NCBI GenBank assembly: GCA_014860585.1
Contig: JACZJL010000007.1
Location: 54,542-118,541, forward strand
Direction of reading: 5' to 3'
Length of the DNA stretch: 64,000 nt
Source: Bacteroidales bacterium
GTDB lineage: Bacteria; Bacteroidota; Bacteroidia; Bacteroidales; 4484-276
Below the pieces are notes generated by a model that worked only from the letters and a program-made list of their open reading frames with translations, made no database searches and was not told the origin of the DNA. Positions 26,796-36,371 of the stretch are shown piece by piece (within the stretch, counting starts at the first letter, position 1; each line of letters begins with the position of its first letter). A program made the translations under genes and the position numbers.

Positions 26796-29700
26796 ATGAA
26801 CACTGCAACCCCTAAAAGCTTTGTTGTTTATAAGTCCTCCGCTGGTTCTGGCAAGACCTACACCCTTGTCAGGGAGTACATCCGCCTGGTCATAAACAAT
26901 CCTGAACGTTATTCAAACATCCTGGCCATCACCTTCACCAACAAGGCGGCCAATGAGATGAAGAGCAGGATATTGAGTAATCTAAGGGGTCTCTCTGTGT
27001 GCACGGAACCGGGCATTGATGTTGATACTGCCCGGCTGGCTGACAGTTTAGGCAAGTCTTTAAACCTTGATTACAGCCAGGTTGCTTGGCGAGCCAATAT
27101 GGCTCTCACACTCATCCTTCATAATTACTCTAACTTTGCCGTTAGCACCATCGACAGCTTTGTGCATCGCCTTGTAAGGGTGTTTGCCAAAGATCTGAGA
27201 CTGCCTGTCAACTTCGAAGTAGAGTTGGACGCCGATAAACTGATTACCAAATCCATCGACCTGCTCATCAGCAAGGTAGGAACCGACCCCGATCTCACCA
27301 ACGCCCTGGTCAGGTTTATCGAAAGCAAAATGGATGACGAGAAAAGCTGGAACATCGAAAAAGAGTTGAAGAAGTTTACCAAAAATCTCCTGCAAGAGAG
27401 CAGCTTTGAAGCCTTAAAGCGGCTTCGCGGACTGTCGGTTGCCGAATACATCGACATCAGCAAACGGCTTTCAGTAATCAGGTACAAATTCGAGGACCAG
27501 CTTTATCAAATTGCCTGCAAAGCCATTGACCTGATTAAAAGTAACAATATTGGACAGGATGCATTTTATCATGGAAGCCAGGGGATTTCAGCGTATCTCG
27601 CAAAACTGGCAAACCGGAATTTTTCCGCAATCAGTCCAAATTCTCATGTACTTAACACAATCAGGGATAATAAATGGACAAGCAGTAAATGTTCTGCTTC
27701 TGAAGCCCAGGCCATTCAATTCATCAAACCTGAATTATCCGGTTTAATGCAAACTATTTTTCAGCATCTCGAAAATGGTTTTGAGGAATACATCCTGAGC
27801 AAGCTCGTCCATCAGAATATCTACCTGGTTGCGGTGCTATCGGAGATCGAAAAGGTGATGGAGGAATTTCGGCAGAATGAGAATATTGTTCATATTTCGG
27901 AATTCAACAAACGCATAGCAGCGATTGTACAAAAAGAGGCCATTCCTTTCATTTACGAACGAATTGGCGAAAAATACCGTCATTACCTGCTGGACGAGTT
28001 CCAGGACACCTCGTTGCTCCAGTGGCAGAACCTTGTTCCACTGCTCGAAAACTCGCTGAGCGCCAACCACTTCAATATGATTGTCGGTGATGGAAAACAG
28101 GCCATTTACCGATGGCGTAATGGCGAAGTGGAGCAGTTTGCAGTACTTCCAAAAATATTAAACCGGGGAAATGATTCGCTATCGGTCGCAAGAGAAAATC
28201 TGTTTGTCAATCAATATCGTTCCGAAAACCTCAATGTCAACTACCGTTCAGGCGCTGAGATCATAAATTTCAACAACCGGTTTTTTGAATTTACCAGGCA
28301 ACAGCTTGCCGAAGGTTTTCAACCCATCTACGCTGATATTAAGCAGGAGCATGATCCAAATAAAACCGGCGGATACATCCACATCGAATTTTTAAGCGCA
28401 ACTGGCCTGAATAAAGAGGAGTATGAACAGAAAATGCTTGACCGGGTGCTTGATCTTGTCCAAAAGAATTTGCAGTACTACACCCCTGAAAGCATTGCAA
28501 TTCTCACCCGGACAAAAGCACAGGGAAGCATGACTGCCAGGCATCTGATGCAAAACGGTATTAGTGTGGTTTCGTCTGAAGTGTTGCTGCTGTCGGCAAG
28601 TCCGGAGGTTCTTTTTATGATCTCTTTGCTGCAATACCTGCTCGTTCCGGATAACAAAATCGCGCTGGCTGAAGTCCTGACATATCTGGTGCAACAGCAG
28701 AAAGTTAAAGATGATGGATTGGATGCGATTTTTCAACAATGTAAGGAGTTAAACCAGGAAAACCCGGCAGCCAAGCCGGTTGAACAAATCCTCAGGGAAA
28801 ACGGGATTTTTTTTCATAGGGAACTGCTTTATTCACTCCCGCTTCCAGAGTTTTTCGAGGAGCTAATCAACGCTTTCGGACTGGATCAAAATGGAAACGA
28901 TCCTTTCATCCAGTTCTTCATCGACCTGGTTTATGACTATAATTCCACTTACAACGACTCCGCTTCGGAGTTTCTGACCTTTTGGAATGATTCCGGTTGC
29001 GCTAAATCCATCATCATCCCTGAAGCTACACCTTCGGTGCGCATCATGACGATCCACAAGGCAAAGGGACTACAATTCCCGGTTGTTATTTACCCTTTTG
29101 CCATCGAACGATCACAACTCTCGACAAATGAGGCCTGGATTGAAACTAAGTTTAAAACGATTCCGGAACTTGAAATGGCGCTGATCGGACTTAACAAAGA
29201 ACTTGAGAAAACATCATTTGGCATTATCTACCAGCATGAGTCGGACAAATCTTTTCTCGATACCCTCAACCTGCTTTATGTGACCATGACCCGGCCGAAA
29301 GAGCGACTTTACATTTTATCAAAGGATAAAACAAATGAAAAAGGCGAATGGAAAATTTCCAGCTCATTTCCGGATGTAGCCGACCTGCTGCATGAATACT
29401 TAGAAAAGGAGAATTTAAAACCTGATGAAAGAGGGGTTTACTGCGCGGGTAAGGAAAATTCACCACCTATGCGTTCAAAGGCTGAAGTGATCAACCTGGA
29501 ATCAGTCCATGCGGGATACAATGCAGGTAAGTGGAGAAGAAAAATCCTGCTGCACCGGGAAGCAGCCAGGATATGGAAAACAGATAAGCAGGACGAAAGC
29601 CGTGAAAAGGGGCTGCTTCTGCACTACATCATGTCGCAGCTCAACACCAGGAAAGACCTTGATCTTGTTTTATCCTCCTTCGAAAGCAATGGCCTCCTCG

Positions 29701-30011
29701 GAAGCAGTCAAATAGCAGGATTGAGGGCAGAAATCGAAAAGGTGATGGCCAGGCCGGAGATCAGCAGCTATTTTGACGATGGCAACCGGGTTTTTAACGA
29801 AAAAGAAATCCTGTTGCAGGATGGCACTATAATGCGGCCTGACCGGGTGGTTTTCACCCCTGAAAAAGTGGTGGTGATGGACTATAAAACCGGGAAGAAA
29901 AACCCATCTCACCTGCTGCAGCTGCAGCGATACGCCGAAGCATTAAGCCAAATGGGATATAGAAATATTGAGCAACAAATCGTTTACCTTGATCCGGGAT
30001 TACATGAGTAA
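26796..30011 (+). CDS. UvrD/REP-family helicase with C-terminal RecB-like nuclease (AddA-like)
   Basis: 1071 residues. Walker A is SSAGSGKT at about residues 15-22; ITFTNKAANEMKSRI (motif Ia), LLDEFQDTS (motif II), DGKQAIYRWRNGE (motif III), NYRSG, RIMTIHKAKGLQFPVV (motif V) and LLYVTMTRPKERLYIL (motif VI) follow in order. The C-terminal 150 residues carry the RecB nuclease signature DRVVFTPEKVVVMDYKTG (catalytic Asp, Asp-Tyr-Lys). This is the AddA/RecB double-strand-break resection class. The usual AddB/RexB partner is not adjacent here. Starts three bases after the upstream stop. Confidence 0.9.
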   Translation: MNTATPKSFVVYKSSAGSGKTYTLVREYIRLVINNPERYSNILAITFTNKAANEMKSRILSNLRGLSVCTEPGIDVDTARLADSLGKSLNLDYSQVAWRANMALTLILHNYSNFAVSTIDSFVHRLVRVFAKDLRLPVNFEVELDADKLITKSIDLLISKVGTDPDLTNALVRFIESKMDDEKSWNIEKELKKFTKNLLQESSFEALKRLRGLSVAEYIDISKRLSVIRYKFEDQLYQIACKAIDLIKSNNIGQDAFYHGSQGISAYLAKLANRNFSAISPNSHVLNTIRDNKWTSSKCSASEAQAIQFIKPELSGLMQTIFQHLENGFEEYILSKLVHQNIYLVAVLSEIEKVMEEFRQNENIVHISEFNKRIAAIVQKEAIPFIYERIGEKYRHYLLDEFQDTSLLQWQNLVPLLENSLSANHFNMIVGDGKQAIYRWRNGEVEQFAVLPKILNRGNDSLSVARENLFVNQYRSENLNVNYRSGAEIINFNNRFFEFTRQQLAEGFQPIYADIKQEHDPNKTGGYIHIEFLSATGLNKEEYEQKMLDRVLDLVQKNLQYYTPESIAILTRTKAQGSMTARHLMQNGISVVSSEVLLLSASPEVLFMISLLQYLLVPDNKIALAEVLTYLVQQQKVKDDGLDAIFQQCKELNQENPAAKPVEQILRENGIFFHRELLYSLPLPEFFEELINAFGLDQNGNDPFIQFFIDLVYDYNSTYNDSASEFLTFWNDSGCAKSIIIPEATPSVRIMTIHKAKGLQFPVVIYPFAIERSQLSTNEAWIETKFKTIPELEMALIGLNKELEKTSFGIIYQHESDKSFLDTLNLLYVTMTRPKERLYILSKDKTNEKGEWKISSSFPDVADLLHEYLEKENLKPDERGVYCAGKENSPPMRSKAEVINLESVHAGYNAGKWRRKILLHREAARIWKTDKQDESREKGLLLHYIMSQLNTRKDLDLVLSSFESNGLLGSSQIAGLRAEIEKVMARPEISSYFDDGNRVFNEKEILLQDGTIMRPDRVVFTPEKVVVMDYKTGKKNPSHLLQLQRYAEALSQMGYRNIEQQIVYLDPGLHE

Positions 30012-30046
30012 AAAGGTAATCGGATAAAAGTTTTTTTACCGGAAAA

Positions 30047-30078
30047 TTGTTTTTAAGTGTTTTTTTAATCTACTTTTG
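30047..30078 (+). promoter_or_regulatory. Promoter for tex
   Basis: TTG at 30047-30049, 21 bases, then TACTTTTG at 30071-30078. Transcription would start close to 30085, which excludes the GTG at 30081 and supports the ATG at 30099 as the tex start. Confidence 0.65.
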
Positions 30079-30098
30079 AAGTGCAAAACCGTTTCTCC

Positions 30099-32249
30099 AT
30101 GAACGACGACCAAATAAAACTGATTGCCGCCGAGTTGAACCTGCAGCCTCGCCAGGTGAAGAGCACATTGCTACTGCTTGAACAGGGAGCAACGATCCCC
30201 TTTGTAGCAAGATATCGCAAGGAGATTACCGGCGGACTCAATGAGGAGCAAATCGCGGGAATCCGCGACCGGCATGAAAAACTGGCTGAGATTGCCAAAC
30301 GACGCGAAAGTATCATCAACACCCTGAAGGAAACCGATCAACTGACCTCAGAACTGGAACAGCAGTTGTTTAAAGCCATGACCATGGCCGAACTGGAAGA
30401 CATATACCTGCCATACAGGCCAAAACGAAAGACCCGCGCCAGCGTTGCACGCGACAAGGGGCTGGAACCTTTGGCCAAACTGATCATGCGTCAGCAGCAT
30501 GGCGACATCGAAAGCATTGCCCGCAGATACGTGATCCCGGAAAATGGTGTCGAAACAGTTGAAGATGCATTGGCCGGAGCGCGCGACATCATTGCTGAAT
30601 GGGTGAATGAAAATCGGCTTGCCCGCGAACGGTTGAGAATACTTTACCAACGCAAAGCCACCATTAAATCGGAGGTGATCAAAACGAAAGAGGAGGTTGC
30701 CGGTAATTTCTCCAATTATTTCAACTTTGAGGAACCGCTGGACCGTGCCCCGTCGCACCGTATCCTTGCCATGCTCAGGGGTGAGAATGAGGGCTTTCTC
30801 AAGATTCGGATCGCTCCACCCGAAAACCCTGCCCTCAGGGCAATTGAAAGGGTTTTTGTAAGAAACGAGAGTGATGCGGCCATGCATGTGATAAAGGCGA
30901 TACAGGATGCCTACAAACGGTTATTACAACCTTCGCTCGAAAATGAATTCCGCACTACAGCCAAGGAGCGTGCCGACGAAGAAGCCATCCGCGTGTTTGC
31001 AGACAATGCCCGGCAATTGCTCATGGCGCCGCCAATGGGTCAGAAACGCGTGCTGGCCATTGACCCGGGATTCAGATCAGGATGCAAAATGGTTTGCCTC
31101 GACGAACAGGGAAAACTGCTCCACAATGAGACCATTTTCCCCCACCCTCCACAAAATGAGGTAAAACAATCCATCAATAAAATTGAGCAACTGGTGGATG
31201 CCTATAAAATTGATGCCATCGCCATTGGGAACGGAACCGGTGGTCGCGAGACGGAGCGGCTGGTGAAATACCTGCGGTTTAACCGTGACGTGATAGCTGT
31301 GGTGGTGAACGAAAGCGGTGCTTCGGTCTATTCAGCTTCAGCAACTGCCAGGGAAGAGTTTCCGGAATATGATGTAACGGTGCGCGGTGCTGTTTCAATC
31401 GGTCGTCGCCTGATGGACCCGCTGGCCGAGCTGGTCAAAATTGATCCGAAATCGATCGGCGTTGGCCAGTATCAGCATGATGTAAATCAATCGCGTCTGG
31501 CGCGCAGCCTCGAAGATACCGTGATGAGTTGCGTGAATGCCGTCGGCGTGGAAGTAAATACCTCCAGCAAGCAATTGCTCGCTTTCGTTTCGGGCGTCGG
31601 GCCTGTTTTAGCGCAAAACATCATTGATTACCGCAACGAAAATGGCGCTTTCACCTCCCGCGGAGAATTGATGAAAGTACCCCGTTTCGGTCCCAAAGCC
31701 TTTGAGCAGGCAGCCGGCTTTTTGCGGATCAGGAACAGTAAAAACCCACTGGACAAAAGCGCTGTTCACCCCGAAAGTTATCATATCGTCGAGAAAATGG
31801 CCGATTCCCTTGCTGTCACTGTCGAAGACCTGATCAAAACTGACGAGCTGAGGGCAAAGATCAACATAGAGGATTTTGTTACCGAACAGGCCGGCATGCC
31901 TACGCTTCAGGACATCATGGAGGAGCTGGCCAAACCCGGTCGTGATCCGCGCGAGAAATTCGGGGTGTTCCAGTTTACCGAAGGGGTCAACTCAATCAAA
32001 GACCTGCATGAAGGAATGGAACTCCCCGGAATCGTGACCAACATCACTGCCTTCGGCGCTTTCGTGGATGTGGGCGTTCATCAGGACGGACTCGTTCATA
32101 AAAGCAAGATTGCCGAAAAATTTATTGCCGATCCATCCGAAATCCTTAAACTCAATCAGCGTGTCAGGGTGAAAGTGGAAGAAATTGACGTCGAACGTAA
32201 ACGGATTCAGTTCACGATGATCGGCGTTGAGCAACCCCGGTATATCTGA
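30099..32249 (+). CDS. tex: Tex family RNA-binding transcription accessory protein
   Basis: 716 residues from the ATG at 30099. N-terminal helical domain with TIPFVARYRKEITGGLNEEQ and LEDIYLPYRPKRKTRA, YqgF/RNase H-like domain (about 320-450: VLAIDPGFRSGCKM, IAIGNGTGGRETE), helix-hairpin-helix region (VGPVLAQNIIDYR, FGPKAFEQAAGFLRI) and C-terminal S1 domain (about 640-710: GMELPGIVTNITAFGAFVDVGVHQDGLVH). Tex binds RNA and associates with transcription. Order and length are standard. The gene is clearly more GC-rich than the accessory block that follows it. Confidence 0.95.
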   Translation: MNDDQIKLIAAELNLQPRQVKSTLLLLEQGATIPFVARYRKEITGGLNEEQIAGIRDRHEKLAEIAKRRESIINTLKETDQLTSELEQQLFKAMTMAELEDIYLPYRPKRKTRASVARDKGLEPLAKLIMRQQHGDIESIARRYVIPENGVETVEDALAGARDIIAEWVNENRLARERLRILYQRKATIKSEVIKTKEEVAGNFSNYFNFEEPLDRAPSHRILAMLRGENEGFLKIRIAPPENPALRAIERVFVRNESDAAMHVIKAIQDAYKRLLQPSLENEFRTTAKERADEEAIRVFADNARQLLMAPPMGQKRVLAIDPGFRSGCKMVCLDEQGKLLHNETIFPHPPQNEVKQSINKIEQLVDAYKIDAIAIGNGTGGRETERLVKYLRFNRDVIAVVVNESGASVYSASATAREEFPEYDVTVRGAVSIGRRLMDPLAELVKIDPKSIGVGQYQHDVNQSRLARSLEDTVMSCVNAVGVEVNTSSKQLLAFVSGVGPVLAQNIIDYRNENGAFTSRGELMKVPRFGPKAFEQAAGFLRIRNSKNPLDKSAVHPESYHIVEKMADSLAVTVEDLIKTDELRAKINIEDFVTEQAGMPTLQDIMEELAKPGRDPREKFGVFQFTEGVNSIKDLHEGMELPGIVTNITAFGAFVDVGVHQDGLVHKSKIAEKFIADPSEILKLNQRVRVKVEEIDVERKRIQFTMIGVEQPRYI

Positions 32250-32258
32250 TTCAGCATA

Positions 32259-32290
32259 TTCCGCAGAAGTACTGCGGACAAAATTCAAAA
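32259..32290. repeat. REP-like hairpin repeat (CCGCAG-AGTACTGCGGACAAAATTCAA)
   Basis: CCGCAGAAGTACTGCGG at 32261-32277 is a near-perfect palindrome, followed by ACAAAATTCAA. The same trailing sequence occurs at 49924-49946 and the hairpin frame recurs at 49950-50010, so this is a dispersed intergenic repeat. It lies just after the tex stop. Confidence 0.65.
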
Positions 32291-32477
32291 CTTTTCCATT
32301 CAGGTTAGGCTAAGCCAGAAATGACTCTCGTTGGTAACTATTTGATAAACTTATCATCCAGATTTAGAAATAAAACTGTAATATGGAAGAGTTGTAAACG
32401 CGGAAGTTGGCTTGAAAGAGGTAATTGTTCAAATGAATTTAACCGGGAAAAAGTCAATCATTTCTTTCTGATTGACA

Positions 32478-32900
32478 TTACGAATAACTCATCCGTTGAG
32501 ATGAACTTATTCCATCCCTTTTTATTAAACCTTTCTGAAGTTCCTTGTCACCACTCCACAATCTTCCTCTCTTGTGTTCTGTTAAAGCGACAAACTCTGT
32601 ATCGTCAATATCAATATCCCTGGTCAACGATTCCGCAATCAAATAAGATTCCTTTAAAATTAGCCGGATATTGATAAAGCGAATTTTCTTCGTAATCAAT
32701 GTGATAATCTTATCCAATTCATGATCAGTGTAGTTGGTCAGGGATTTAATTTTTTGTTTATGCTCCTCAATTTCATGCAGCAACTAATCTGTTGAATAAA
32801 AATTGATCCTCCCTCCGGGTTGTAGTAAAATTCTTGCCAGTTTGCTGTTGGTGTTCAGTATTGAACTGAAAACAATGTTGGTGTCAACAACAACTCTCAG
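32478..32900 (-). pseudogene. PIN-domain toxin (VapC-like), broken: no ATG and an in-frame TAG
   Basis: Read from CTG at 32900 the frame gives VVVDTNIVFSSILN (first PIN acidic residue), a TAG at codon 39 (32784-32786) after FYSTD, then LLHEIEEHK, and near the end DIDIDDTEFVALTEHKRGRLWSGDKELQKGL with the later PIN Asp residues. Every PIN motif is thus present in one frame, but the start is CTG where ATGA overlap with the antitoxin stop would be expected, and codon 39 is a stop. Both lesions suggest loss of toxicity. TAG is an ordinary stop elsewhere in this window. Partner: the 67-residue gene immediately upstream. Confidence 0.8.
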
Positions 32901-33100
32901 GGGTCTAATTGCTTTTTAGTTTTTTCCCAACGCCCAACGTTGATAGATTTGACGAGATTGTCAACGTCTGTTTGGGTAGCTTTTGATTTTTTTGTAATCT
33001 CACTATATTCGAACCAGTCAGTCAAGTCCTGCAATTCGTCGAGGTTCAGGTTTCCTGGCAACCTGAAAATAATTTCATCTGGCGTTCTTTCGATAATCAT
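32897..33100 (-). CDS. Antitoxin partner of the broken PIN toxin
   Basis: 67 residues: MIIERTPDEIIFRLPGNLNLDELQDL, then a helical acidic/basic C-terminus (TKKSKATQTDVDNLVKSINVGRWEKTKKQL). The size and the four-base overlap of its TGA with the presumed toxin start identify it as the antitoxin of a type II toxin-antitoxin pair. The gene itself looks intact. The antitoxin family is not one I can name. Confidence 0.7.
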   Translation of the reverse strand: MIIERTPDEIIFRLPGNLNLDELQDLTDWFEYSEITKKSKATQTDVDNLVKSINVGRWEKTKKQLDP

Positions 33101-33294
33101 GATAAATTCTCCAATGTTTCCAGCAAAAGTAACAAATTTCAGAAATCTGATTGTTACTCCGTGATAAACGTAATTTAATAAACTTTCATCTACCGTTCTG
33201 CTTAGGCTCCAGCCTGTAGATCAGATAATTAAAAGACAATTCAATAACTTTATGAAAAAAACAGGAACAATGCCCGATGATGTACTTAATTTAA

Positions 33295-33302
33295 TAAATT
33301 TG
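33295..33302 (+). promoter_or_regulatory. -7 promoter element (TAAATTTG) for mcrBC
   Basis: TAAATTTGCA lies 88 bases before the mcrB ATG; no strong -33 TTG is seen. The 289-base space 33101-33389 otherwise holds nothing I can identify. Confidence 0.45.
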
Positions 33303-33389
33303 CACCTAAATATAAACAGACACGAAAGACTGAGCAGTACGACATACAAGTGCTCAATAAATTACTATCAAACAAACTGGAAAGTATAA

Positions 33390-36368
33390 ATGCAAACACA
33401 ATTTCAATACATAACTGACTTAGCAAAGCAGTATCAAAGTTATTCCGAAAACCCGAATGATTTGTTTGCTGCTATTAATAGTTTGCCAAAAAACTTGGTC
33501 GAAGAAGTCTTCAAAGAATATGGTGACTCCGACCGAAGTTTCAAACCAGTGAATTTGTTAAGGGCCGAAATTTCGCGTAAACTATTGCAAGACGAAACAA
33601 TAACTGAGGCACTAGTAGATGAGATCAAGGAAAAAATCAGAGCTAAAGATGTTGGCTATTTTAATCACTACAAAGAGGATTTCTTAAAGCAACTTCAAGA
33701 TTACGAACTATTTAAAAGAGACCTATTTGCGAACTGGCAAAGACCGTGGAGCGTTTGTCATGTCCTTTACTACAGAGGGATAATCAAAGAAACCGTACAA
33801 ATTTATTTGGAGCAAATTGCAAATGATTTACTTAAACAGCTGAATTTAAATGATTACACTTTCCATACCGTGGATTTTCAAGGGCCAAATAATTTTGGCT
33901 CTGATTTTTGTTGGATTGCATTGTACCCAATCACAAAGGAATCCCACAAAGAAAGTTATCAATTTTTTATTCGTTTAGGGGCATCATCCGAAGCAGGGCA
34001 AATTGCAGGTTGGTCTATTAAAGAACCGCAACCAAATAATCTGAAAGAGATTAGTACATACGAAGAGGCGTTTTCAATTTTAAAAGAATTGAAACCTGAA
34101 ATAACTAAACTCAATAAAGAAAGCAGAAACTATTTCAAATTTTCCCCTGGAAGCCAAGCATCTGAATGGACTACATTTTTAAAAGAAGGCGTTGCTGCTA
34201 TTCGATTCATTGATTTAGATGTCGGTGATATTTCTAAGTTTAATTCAAGAGCTGAAGTAAACATAGAGGCTGGATTGCCGCCAGATAATCAATCAAATCA
34301 GACTTGGAATCTTTGGCTGCTAAAATCTGCAAACATTGGTGATGTTGTATTTGCAAACAAAGGTGTTAATACTTGTATCGGTATCGGAATCATAAAAAGT
34401 GATTATTATTTTGATGAAAAAGCTGGAGGTTATAATCATAGAAGAAGGATAAATTGGATTACTGACAAGGTTTATCAATATAAACCCAATTCATTGGACT
34501 ATCCAATTGGTGGGAAATACAAAACGCTTTTCAGACCGGACACCTTCAGCCCCACAAAAGTGTGGGAATTTCTATTAAAGGAATATGTAAGATTGTACCC
34601 TGAGCTTGCAAAAGTCTTTTCTGAAAATGAATTGCCGTTTGAAACTATTGAAACTGAAATTTTTGATACTGATAATCAAAAACAAGGCCCTAAGTTTTTA
34701 AGATTTTTTAATCCACTTTTAAAGGTTTTAAACAAGGTAGGTGAAGGAAAACCTTCAGATGTGACTAAACAAGTACTTGATGAATTCACTTTTACCGATG
34801 AGGAGTTAGAAGAAAAATCAAAAAATGGTGTACCGCTTATTTACAATCAAGTTGCTTGGGCAAGAAATTATTTGAAAGATGGAGGTTTAATTTCTAATGA
34901 GAAACGTGGAGTTTGGTCTTTAACAGAGCTTGGTAAAAATAAAACACTTACTAACAAAGAAGCTTTCGAATTATTTAAGTTGGTTCAGTCCAAGTTCAAG
35001 AAGTCATCTGAAGATTATAGTATAAACGTTGATATTCAGCCAGAAAGCTCGAAAGAAAATGAACCTCTAAATTTCTGGTGGCTCAATGCAAACCCGAAAA
35101 TTTGGAGCATGAGCATTCTAATTGAAGGAGATAGAGAAACTTACACTACACATAACGAAAAAGGTAACAAACGAAGGATTTACAAATACTTTGAAGCAGC
35201 TAAGCCTGGCGATTTAATTATTGGATACGAAAGCACTCCAACCAAGCAGATAAAAGGAATCTATGAAGTAACTAAAGGAATTCATACCACTGCAAATGGT
35301 GAAGAAATTGAATTTCAATTGGCTGAAAAGTTAGAAATACCAGTACATTGGAACGAACTGAAGAATAATCCTGCATTACAAAATTGCGAGGTGTTTATCA
35401 ATAACCAGGGAAGTTTGTTTAAACTGACAGAGGAAGAATATGATATAATTCGCGAAATTATTGATAATAAGAACACAATCATTACGGTTAAAACACCAAA
35501 GAAATACAAATTTACAGAAGATGCTGACAAACCCTTTATTAGCGAAACCGACTTTTTGCAAACTGTTACTTTACTGAGAAGAAAGAAGAATGTCATTTTG
35601 CAAGGTCCTCCAGGCGTTGGCAAAACTTTCATTGCCCGAAAATTGGCCTATGAAATAATGCAGGAAGTAAAAGATGCAAATATCGAAATGGTGCAGTTTC
35701 ACCAATCCTACAGCTATGAAGATTTCATTCAAGGTTTAAGACCAACGCAAAAAGGCGGTTTTGATTTAAAAGATGGTATTTTTTATTCGTTCTGCCAGAG
35801 AGCATTGGCACATCGGGAAAGACTTTTCTTTTTCATTATTGACGAAATAAACAGAGGGAACCTGAGTAAAATTTTTGGTGAACTGATGATGCTTATTGAA
35901 GCAGACAAAAGAGAAGAAAAGTTTGCCTTAAAGCTAACTTATGCAGAAGATGAGGAAGACCGATTTTATGTTCCTGAAAATCTTTACATCATAGGAACCA
36001 TGAATACAGCAGACCGTTCTTTGGCAATCGTTGATTATGCGTTGAGAAGAAGATTTGCTTTTGTTACACTCCAACCCGACTATGGTGAGAATTTCCGTTC
36101 ATTCCTCTCATTTAAAGGATTATCGGCTCAAATAATTGATCACATTTGTTCATCAGTTACAAAAGTAAATAGCAAAATCAAAGATGATATAAATCTTGGT
36201 GAAGGCTTCCAAATCGGACACAGCTATTTCTGTACATTTATGGAAGGCGAAGATGAAAACAATTGGTGGAATGAAGTTTTGAGTTTCGAACTAAAACCGC
36301 TTTTAGCGGAAATTTGGTTTGATGATTCTGCAAAAGTAGCAGAAGTTTTAAAGCAACTTTCACGGTAG
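33390..36368 (+). CDS. mcrB: McrB-type AAA+ GTPase of a type IV restriction system, with EVE reader domains
   Basis: 992 residues. An N-terminal helical region of unknown family (1-160) precedes a sequence resembling McrB N-terminal domains. About residues 300-370 look like a first PUA/EVE-like module (GDVVFANKGVNTCIGIGII...HRRRINWI), followed by a winged helix (about 465-520) and a clear EVE domain (about 563-680: FWWLNANPKIWS, AAKPGDLIIGYESTPTKQIKGIYEV). The AAA+ motor has Walker A GPPGVGKT at 739-746, Walker B FFIIDEINRGN and the McrB-specific MNTADRSL. EVE-type folds recognise modified cytosines. TAG stop; mcrC begins three bases later in the same reading frame. Confidence 0.93.
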   Translation: MQTQFQYITDLAKQYQSYSENPNDLFAAINSLPKNLVEEVFKEYGDSDRSFKPVNLLRAEISRKLLQDETITEALVDEIKEKIRAKDVGYFNHYKEDFLKQLQDYELFKRDLFANWQRPWSVCHVLYYRGIIKETVQIYLEQIANDLLKQLNLNDYTFHTVDFQGPNNFGSDFCWIALYPITKESHKESYQFFIRLGASSEAGQIAGWSIKEPQPNNLKEISTYEEAFSILKELKPEITKLNKESRNYFKFSPGSQASEWTTFLKEGVAAIRFIDLDVGDISKFNSRAEVNIEAGLPPDNQSNQTWNLWLLKSANIGDVVFANKGVNTCIGIGIIKSDYYFDEKAGGYNHRRRINWITDKVYQYKPNSLDYPIGGKYKTLFRPDTFSPTKVWEFLLKEYVRLYPELAKVFSENELPFETIETEIFDTDNQKQGPKFLRFFNPLLKVLNKVGEGKPSDVTKQVLDEFTFTDEELEEKSKNGVPLIYNQVAWARNYLKDGGLISNEKRGVWSLTELGKNKTLTNKEAFELFKLVQSKFKKSSEDYSINVDIQPESSKENEPLNFWWLNANPKIWSMSILIEGDRETYTTHNEKGNKRRIYKYFEAAKPGDLIIGYESTPTKQIKGIYEVTKGIHTTANGEEIEFQLAEKLEIPVHWNELKNNPALQNCEVFINNQGSLFKLTEEEYDIIREIIDNKNTIITVKTPKKYKFTEDADKPFISETDFLQTVTLLRRKKNVILQGPPGVGKTFIARKLAYEIMQEVKDANIEMVQFHQSYSYEDFIQGLRPTQKGGFDLKDGIFYSFCQRALAHRERLFFFIIDEINRGNLSKIFGELMMLIEADKREEKFALKLTYAEDEEDRFYVPENLYIIGTMNTADRSLAIVDYALRRRFAFVTLQPDYGENFRSFLSFKGLSAQIIDHICSSVTKVNSKIKDDINLGEGFQIGHSYFCTFMEGEDENNWWNEVLSFELKPLLAEIWFDDSAKVAEVLKQLSR

Positions 36369-36371
36369 CCG

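Noticed and set aside
10016..32900. Two in-frame TAG codons suggested amber recoding in this genome
   Set aside because: TAG is used as the ordinary stop of the M14 gene, mcrB, the 37.5-kb beta-helix gene and the MORN-like gene, so genome-wide reassignment is not tenable; local mutation is simpler.
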